Assembly (NCBI RefSeq): GCF_000934845.1
Contig: NZ_JXIQ01000019.1
Span: forward strand, 1 to 64,000
Reading direction: 5' to 3'
DNA from: Mesobacillus subterraneus
GTDB taxonomy: Bacteria; Bacillota; Bacilli; Bacillales; Cytobacillaceae
Length of the DNA stretch: 64,000 nucleotides
Shown: one piece after another, positions 59,162 to 64,000 of the stretch
Layout: each line of letters starts with the position of its first letter
How positions within the stretch are numbered: position 1 is the first letter of the stretch
Notes under the pieces: model-generated
Told to the model about the DNA's origin: nothing
What the model saw: the letters and a program-made list of their open reading frames with translations, nothing else
Database searches by the model: none
Program-made: the position numbers and the translations under genes

Positions 59162-61487
59162 ACATGATCTGAAATAATTGCGGATCGACATTGGCTAAAA
59201 GTGGACTGAGTTCTCCTCTCGAAAGAATATAAAGCTCATGCATGGCCCTTGTACAAGCCGTATAGAACAACTTCCTTTCCTCATTCCTTGTGTAGGAAGA
59301 GGAATCAAAAATAATGACCGCATCAAACTCGATCCCTTTTGCCAGATAGGATGGCACGACATTGACGCCGTTTTCAAAGGTCATGGTACCTTTTTCAATC
59401 AATCTTGCTGCATACGCCTTCTTAATGGATTCGAAAGCCTCTTTGCTTTCCGCTGCTGTTTTGCAGATGATGGCGATATTTTTATGACCATTGTTCTTAA
59501 GGACTGAAATGATTTCTTCCGTCCTTTCCATATGGTTGGCATCGTCCGTATGATTCACGATTACCGGCTTAGGTCCAATACGATGAAAGGGATCAATCAA
59601 ATTTCCTTCTTCAATCAACTGCCTCGTGAATTCAACTATCTGCTTTGTAGATCTGTAGGTTTTTGTAAGCTTATAGGTTTCTTTTTCCCCAAAATCCAGC
59701 ATCGCGTCGGCAAAAATGCTTGGGGCACCGGTCGGACCAGAGTAAATCGCCTGGTTAATATCGCCTAGCAGCGTCATTTTGCTGTATGGGAATAGATTTT
59801 TAATATACGCAAATTGGAATGGGGTATAGTCCTGGGCTTCATCAATGAATACATGACGAATCGAAGTGTTCGACTTCCTTCCTTCCACGAGATCCTGAAG
59901 GTAAAGAAAAGGCGTTGCATCCTCATAAGAAATATATTTTGCCTTGAGGGTATGGATTGTCCGATCACAAATGGATCGCCAATTATCAGGAGCACCCTCC
60001 GCCTGAACACTTGCCTCCTTGAAAAAATCGATAAAAATGGCGTTGTAATGGATAAATTTTAGTTTTTTTACTGCCTGGAACAATGGCTTGAATCGCCTTT
60101 TTACAACCAGTTCAGACAGCCATTTTGCTTCCATGTCATAGTCATGGAATGTATCTTCAGCTTCAGCTTGGTGCTTCTGACTCTGCTTAAAAGCTTCGAG
60201 ATAATCTTCCTTTTCAAGAAATTGAATTTCATTTTCTACCCACTGCTGTGATTTTTCTGCTTTGGCTTTTTTCTTGAGTTCCTTGATCAGCCATTCCTTA
60301 ACGAGCTGAACCCTATTTGGAATGGCAATGCCCTTGTCGAGTGAGTCATAAAATTCAGCAATCTCTTGCTTTGAAATTATCGTGCGTTTTTTTAAGATCA
60401 AGCTTTTAAAGACAAGTGTCTCCCTGGATAACTTCTGTTCATACTGATCCAGTAACTCTTTAAATTCCAGGCTCGCTTTGAAACGGATTCCTTCAACCCT
60501 TTCCTGGTAGCTCTCATCCTGTTCCGCTGCAAGCAGGAATTCCATCTGCGCAAACGGATCCTCCAACTCATATTCAGCACCGAAACGGGATAGAAGATAC
60601 TCCAGGAATGTAGCCTGCTGCATGTTTTCTTCTCCGAGTTCCGGCAGTACTGTCGCTACATAGCTATTAAAAAGCGGGTTCGGAGAGAATAGCATGATGT
60701 TTTCTGAAGAAATGATCTTTCTGTACTTGTAAAGTAAATAGGCGACTCGCTGCATAGCAGCAGACGTTTTGCCGCTTCCGGCCGCCCCTTGGACAACAAC
60801 AAGACTGCTTGAATCATTGCGAATAATCTCGTTTTGTTCCTTTTGAATGGTCGCTACTATTGTTTTCATCTGATTGTCAGCATGATTGCCGAGAACTTCC
60901 TGAAGCATCTCATCCCCGATTGTTACCCCAGCCTCGAACATCGCCTTTATTTTCCCTGCCTTAATGACAAACTGGCGCTTGAGCTCCATCTCCCCTTGAA
61001 TGGTCTCTGTATCCGTTTCATACTGTGCATGTCCAGGGGAGTAATCATAATAAAGGCCTGAGATCGGTGCTCTCCAGTCATAAATCAGGAAATTTTCTTC
61101 CTGTTGATCCATAAGCGAGGCGATACCAATGTATATTTTCTCTGCTTGACTCAGGCCTTCTTCTTTAAAATCAACTCTGCCAAAATAAGGAGAGAACCTT
61201 AGTTGGGAAAGTGTCTTCAGCTGTTTTACCATTTGCGATTGGGTACGCTCCCGCTCTGACAGAAGAGCAGCTTGTTGCTTGATGCTTGTGAAAGTTTCCG
61301 CTACATCATCCGCTTCATCAAAATTTACGGTTACATCCTCCCAAAAGGTCTTTCTGATCTGAAGGGCATCTGAGCCAACCTCAGTAGAATTCGCTTTCCA
61401 CTTTGCAGCCTTGCGATCAATTTCTTCCATGATGACAAAAATACGATCTTGTTCCATTCTCAAGGCGTCTTGCTGCTTTTCCTTCAT
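59160..61487 (-). CDS. helD: RNA polymerase recycling ATPase HelD
   Basis: The 775-residue UvrD/Rep-like superfamily 1 protein releases stalled RNA polymerase from DNA. An N-terminal coiled-coil arm (residues 1-110) is followed by 'YDWRAPISGLYYDYSPG', typical of HelD. Walker A is VVVQGAAGSGKTSAAMQRVA, motif II is HVFIDEAQDYTPFQ, and there are SF1 motifs near 'LTKTYRST' and 'VVPSYLAKGIEFDAVII'. The ATG at 61487 (TAGGAGTG upstream) is preferred over the start at 61529. Its length matches B. subtilis HelD (YvgS). It is a single-gene unit. Confidence 0.94.
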   Translation of the reverse strand: MKEKQQDALRMEQDRIFVIMEEIDRKAAKWKANSTEVGSDALQIRKTFWEDVTVNFDEADDVAETFTSIKQQAALLSERERTQSQMVKQLKTLSQLRFSPYFGRVDFKEEGLSQAEKIYIGIASLMDQQEENFLIYDWRAPISGLYYDYSPGHAQYETDTETIQGEMELKRQFVIKAGKIKAMFEAGVTIGDEMLQEVLGNHADNQMKTIVATIQKEQNEIIRNDSSSLVVVQGAAGSGKTSAAMQRVAYLLYKYRKIISSENIMLFSPNPLFNSYVATVLPELGEENMQQATFLEYLLSRFGAEYELEDPFAQMEFLLAAEQDESYQERVEGIRFKASLEFKELLDQYEQKLSRETLVFKSLILKKRTIISKQEIAEFYDSLDKGIAIPNRVQLVKEWLIKELKKKAKAEKSQQWVENEIQFLEKEDYLEAFKQSQKHQAEAEDTFHDYDMEAKWLSELVVKRRFKPLFQAVKKLKFIHYNAIFIDFFKEASVQAEGAPDNWRSICDRTIHTLKAKYISYEDATPFLYLQDLVEGRKSNTSIRHVFIDEAQDYTPFQFAYIKNLFPYSKMTLLGDINQAIYSGPTGAPSIFADAMLDFGEKETYKLTKTYRSTKQIVEFTRQLIEEGNLIDPFHRIGPKPVIVNHTDDANHMERTEEIISVLKNNGHKNIAIICKTAAESKEAFESIKKAYAARLIEKGTMTFENGVNVVPSYLAKGIEFDAVIIFDSSSYTRNEERKLFYTACTRAMHELYILSRGELSPLLANVDPQLFQIM

Positions 61488-61519
61488 GAAATCCACTCCT
61501 ACAACGATTCCTCTTTTAC

Positions 61520-61548
61520 TTGACAGCACTTAATTTTTATGCTAGAAT
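61520..61548 (+). promoter_or_regulatory. Strong orphan SigA promoter, plus strand
   Basis: TTGACA, 17 bases, TAGAAT points away from helD into a gap without a plus-strand gene. Confidence 0.65.
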
Positions 61549-61554
61549 TAAATT

Positions 61555-61726
61555 TTCAAAAAAAACAAACCACTATATCAACTTCCATTTTACTATTTAC
61601 CTATTTCGATTTCAAATACATTTTCTTAGCAAAACTCCTTTCGTGGTGTTTTTTTATACATCATGACTGTAACCTATTTTAACTATCAAAAAACCGCGAA
61701 CTGCAATTACAGTGTCGCGGTTTTTC
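61555..61726 (+). ncRNA. Candidate small RNA of about 170 nt
   Basis: The orphan promoter at 61520 is followed by about 170 non-coding bases and then the hairpin terminator at 61688. No frame with a ribosome site lies between. Both flanking genes (helD, glxK) are on the opposite strand. This promoter-terminator arrangement defines a possible independent small transcript. It is a prediction only. Confidence 0.4.
61688..61726. terminator. Terminator after glxK (and of the candidate small RNA)
   Basis: AAAACCGCGA-ACTG / CAGT-GTCGCGGTTTT stem (one bulge) with A and T tails on opposite sides, so active both ways. Confidence 0.85.
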
Positions 61727-61729
61727 TTT

Positions 61730-62863
61730 TCACTTGGCTAATTTGATCAGTGAAGCTATATTCGCAGCAGTATTTCTGACATACGTACTGGCATTTTCTA
61801 AAGCATCTTCAAGAGAGATCGCTCCTGGTACCACACTAAATAATACATCTATCCCGTGTTCGTGCACAATCACACTGTCCTTTGCTACGTTCCCAGCGAT
61901 TGCGATTACAGGGATGTTGTGCCGTTTTGCCGTTTTTGCTACCCCGATTGGTGTTTTGCCAAAAATTGTTTGTCCGTCGATTTTTCCTTCACCTGTAATG
62001 ACAAAATCAGCATCCAACAGCTGCTGTTCAAGCTTTGTTGCCTCAAGAACGATATCAACGCCTCTTTTCAATTCTGCTGATAGGAATGCCAGCAGTCCTC
62101 CGCCAAGTCCACCTGCGGCTCCTGCACCAGAAATGTGTTCAATATCTTTTCCAAGATCTTTGCGGATAATTTCTGCGTAATGATGAAGATTTTTATCCAG
62201 TATTTCGATTATTTCTGCAGTTGCGCCTTTTTGTGGACCAAAAATACGGGATGCGCCTTTCGTACCAGTTAAGGGGTTATCCACATCACAGGCAACTTCA
62301 ATTTTTACCGAAGTCAAACGGCTATCAGCTTGCGTCCTATCGATCGAAACCAATTCGCTAAGAGATCCACCACCTTCGCCGATCTCCTTTCCATCAGCAT
62401 TGAGAAACCGGATACCAAGGGCTCTCGCCATTCCTGCTCCCCCATCATTCGTAGCACTGCCCCCAATACCGATGATGATCTGTTCCACACCATAGTCAAG
62501 TGCAGCTACAATTAATTCTCCAGTACCTCGAGTAGTGGTAATAAGTGGATTACGTTTCTCTCTGGGTACCAAATGAAGTCCTGACGCTGCAGCCATCTCG
62601 ATGATTGCCGTCTTTTCATCACCCGATAAACCGAAAAATGCATCAACAGCATCTCCAAGCGGGCCTGTTACAGTTTTTGAAACAATCCTTCCATGAGTTG
62701 CATCCACAAGAGATTGTACAGTGCCTTCCCCGCCATCCGCCATTGGTACTTTTACAAAGATCGCTTCAGGCAAAATCTTTTTCATGCCTGCCTCGATCGC
62801 AGTTGCTGCTTCAAGTGCCGTCAGACTTTCCTTGAAGGAGTCTGGAGCTATTACGATTTTCAT
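61730..62863 (-). CDS. glxK: Glycerate kinase, type 1 (GarK/GlxK family)
   Basis: This 377-residue kinase phosphorylates glycerate (to 2- or 3-phosphoglycerate; GarK-type enzymes favour 2-). The N-terminus MKIVIAPDSFKESLTALEAA is diagnostic. Also seen are VPMADGGEGTV, IGIGGSATNDGGAGMARALG and 'VITGEGKIDGQTIFGKTPIG'. It lies downstream of a GntP-family permease on the same strand with 112 bases between the two genes, which fits uptake and phosphorylation of glycerate. GAGGAGACATAG lies before the ATG. A partial hairpin lies between the two genes. Confidence 0.93.
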   Translation of the reverse strand: MKIVIAPDSFKESLTALEAATAIEAGMKKILPEAIFVKVPMADGGEGTVQSLVDATHGRIVSKTVTGPLGDAVDAFFGLSGDEKTAIIEMAAASGLHLVPREKRNPLITTTRGTGELIVAALDYGVEQIIIGIGGSATNDGGAGMARALGIRFLNADGKEIGEGGGSLSELVSIDRTQADSRLTSVKIEVACDVDNPLTGTKGASRIFGPQKGATAEIIEILDKNLHHYAEIIRKDLGKDIEHISGAGAAGGLGGGLLAFLSAELKRGVDIVLEATKLEQQLLDADFVITGEGKIDGQTIFGKTPIGVAKTAKRHNIPVIAIAGNVAKDSVIVHEHGIDVLFSVVPGAISLEDALENASTYVRNTAANIASLIKLAK

Positions 62864-62904
62864 ACTCTATGTCTCCTCTCGTTAACCACGGAGTGATTTG
62901 TAAG

Positions 62905-62938
62905 AAATGGCCTGGATTTCTAAGTAATCCAGACCATA
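62905..62938 (-). terminator. Hairpin after the GntP permease gene
   Basis: GGTCTGGATT-ACTTAGA-AATCCAGGCC (minus strand) followed by ATTTCTT. The T run is poor, so it may only attenuate transcription into glxK. Confidence 0.5.
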
Positions 62939-62975
62939 TATGTTTCTTTTCGTTTTATAGAATGTTCCTAGAGAT

Positions 62976-64000
62976 CTATCCAAAGAACTTAAAGATTCCA
63001 AAAATCAGCGTGGAAACGATGGCAAGTGTCAAACCAATAGCTGTTTCATACGGAATCAATTTCAGGCGCTCTTTAATCTCCATATTGACACTTCCGCCAG
63101 TTGCGTGGAAGAAGCTTCCGTGCGGAAGGTGGTCCAGCACTGTAGCGCCAGCATGTACCATCGCCGCACCCGCCAATGCAGTTACGCCCATTTCCAAAAT
63201 AGTTGTTCCAAATACCTGTGAGGCAACAGCGGTACCAGCAGTCGTGGAAGCCGTAGCAGCAGACATGAAGATACCCGATACTGGTGCCAGAACAAAGGCT
63301 GGAAGTCCAAGTGCATCTAGACTGTTGATGAGAACATCCTTTAAGCCTGAATTTGCGATGATTCCCGCCAAAGTACCTGTACCAAGCAACATGATCGCTA
63401 CACCCGACATTTTCCCAAGTCCTGATACAGCATAGTCATTGATATGTTTGATCCGTCCCATTGCTAATGCTCCTGCAATCCCCCCGGCTGGCAGGGCAAT
63501 CATCGGATCGATGTTAATGTCAAACAATGGTCGAAGGGCTAGCAAAATAATCGTCACTAATGGGGCAACAATCGCAGGCACGACAAGCGGAAGCTCCCCT
63601 TTAACTTTCGTTTCGCTCTCCTCAACGGAAACACTAGAACCTTTATGAATCAATTTTTTAGCTATAAAATATGTTACAGCAAGTCCAAATATAGCTGGGA
63701 TGATTCCTGCTGCCATGATTGAAGTCAATGGAACACCGAACGCATCTGCCGCGGCAATTGCATTGGGATTTGGTGACATGATGTTTCCAGCTTTTCCTCC
63801 GCCTATCATTGCAAGCAGAATTGCTGTTTTTGAGATGCCCGCTTTGCTGGCAATTGCCAAGGCAATGGGGGCAACAGTGATAACAGCTACATCAATGAAT
63901 ACACCAACTGTCGTAAGGATCAGCGTCGCAATTGCCAAGGCAAGCAGCGCTCGAGTTTCCCCGACTTTTTTAACAATCGTTTCCGCAATGACAGCTGCAG
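62976..64000 (-). CDS. GntP-family permease, 5' end beyond the window
   Basis: The frame runs from the stop at 62976 through the right edge (the last codons read AAVIAETIVKKVGETRALLA at the edge), giving about 340 visible residues of a polytopic membrane protein. 'LAMIGGGKAGNIMSPNPNAI' and MLLGTGTLAGIIANSGLKDV resemble gluconate:H+ symporters of the GntP family. Beside glycerate kinase the likely substrate is glycerate or a related sugar acid. The first 80-100 residues lie outside the window. Confidence 0.88.
   Translation of the reverse strand, partial: AAVIAETIVKKVGETRALLALAIATLILTTVGVFIDVAVITVAPIALAIASKAGISKTAILLAMIGGGKAGNIMSPNPNAIAAADAFGVPLTSIMAAGIIPAIFGLAVTYFIAKKLIHKGSSVSVEESETKVKGELPLVVPAIVAPLVTIILLALRPLFDINIDPMIALPAGGIAGALAMGRIKHINDYAVSGLGKMSGVAIMLLGTGTLAGIIANSGLKDVLINSLDALGLPAFVLAPVSGIFMSAATASTTAGTAVASQVFGTTILEMGVTALAGAAMVHAGATVLDHLPHGSFFHATGGSVNMEIKERLKLIPYETAIGLTLAIVSTLIFGIFKFFG

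Overview
The window is chromosomal DNA of a spore-forming Bacillaceae (Bacillus sensu lato; genus not decidable from this alone). This is supported by strong AGGAGG-type ribosome sites with frequent TTG and GTG starts, an S-box (SAM-I) riboswitch in front of a metI-type gene, TnrA and TnrA boxes, HelD, a YeeI-type YebC protein, CotF-like coat proteins beside an adhB-type dehydrogenase, and Fbp-type small proteins. A complete cobalamin-dependent metH sets it apart from B. subtilis 168. No rRNA, tRNA, CRISPR array or prophage was seen.

Layout. 1-5.9 kb: the edge of a secreted Gly/Gln-repeat protein, an SRPBCC protein, a DUF2161 nuclease-fold protein, a TetR regulator divergent from a 14-TM drug exporter, and a MATE exporter. 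6-12.7 kb: riboswitch-controlled methionine operon metI-yitJ-metH. 12.8-18.3 kb: sbcD-sbcC plus a conserved Bacillus protein. 18.5-21.9 kb: an AT-rich two-component system with a DedA protein that carries a degenerate PAP2-like tail. 22-36.2 kb: a CoA-thioester catabolic regulon. 36.4-40.9 kb: type II pantothenate kinase, a decayed and repeat-rich gap, a flavin monooxygenase, and the ammonium transporter beside tnrA. 40.9-52.8 kb: small proteins, a DDAH-like hydrolase, an amino-acid symporter, patatin, the coat-protein/adhB group, nucleoside hydrolase, and a secreted protein. 52.9-64 kb: parE-parC, a subtilisin, helD, a candidate small RNA, and glycerate kinase with a GntP permease running off the right edge.

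The most interesting region is 22-36 kb. Three copies of one palindrome (CATACCAACCGGTAGGTATG-like) lie before a TetR gene, before a thioesterase/enoyl-CoA hydratase/phosphotriesterase-like lactonase unit, and before a reductase/MaoC/MaoC/acyl-CoA dehydrogenase/reductase/kinase/phosphatase unit that is followed by an acyl-CoA ligase. The dehydrogenase and the aminoglycoside-phosphotransferase-like kinase look like separate-gene versions of the two halves of ACAD10/ACAD11. Together with a complete lactonase metal site, this suggests a pathway for lactones or 4-/5-hydroxy acids: ring opening, CoA activation, phosphorylation of the hydroxyl, elimination to an enoyl-CoA, then beta-oxidation. That pathway is an inference.

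The same region carries two scars. One is a short-chain dehydrogenase gene reduced by internal deletion to its two ends. The other is an IS200/IS605-type element inserted near the 3' end of the enoyl-CoA hydratase gene, where the original last codons can still be read beyond the element.
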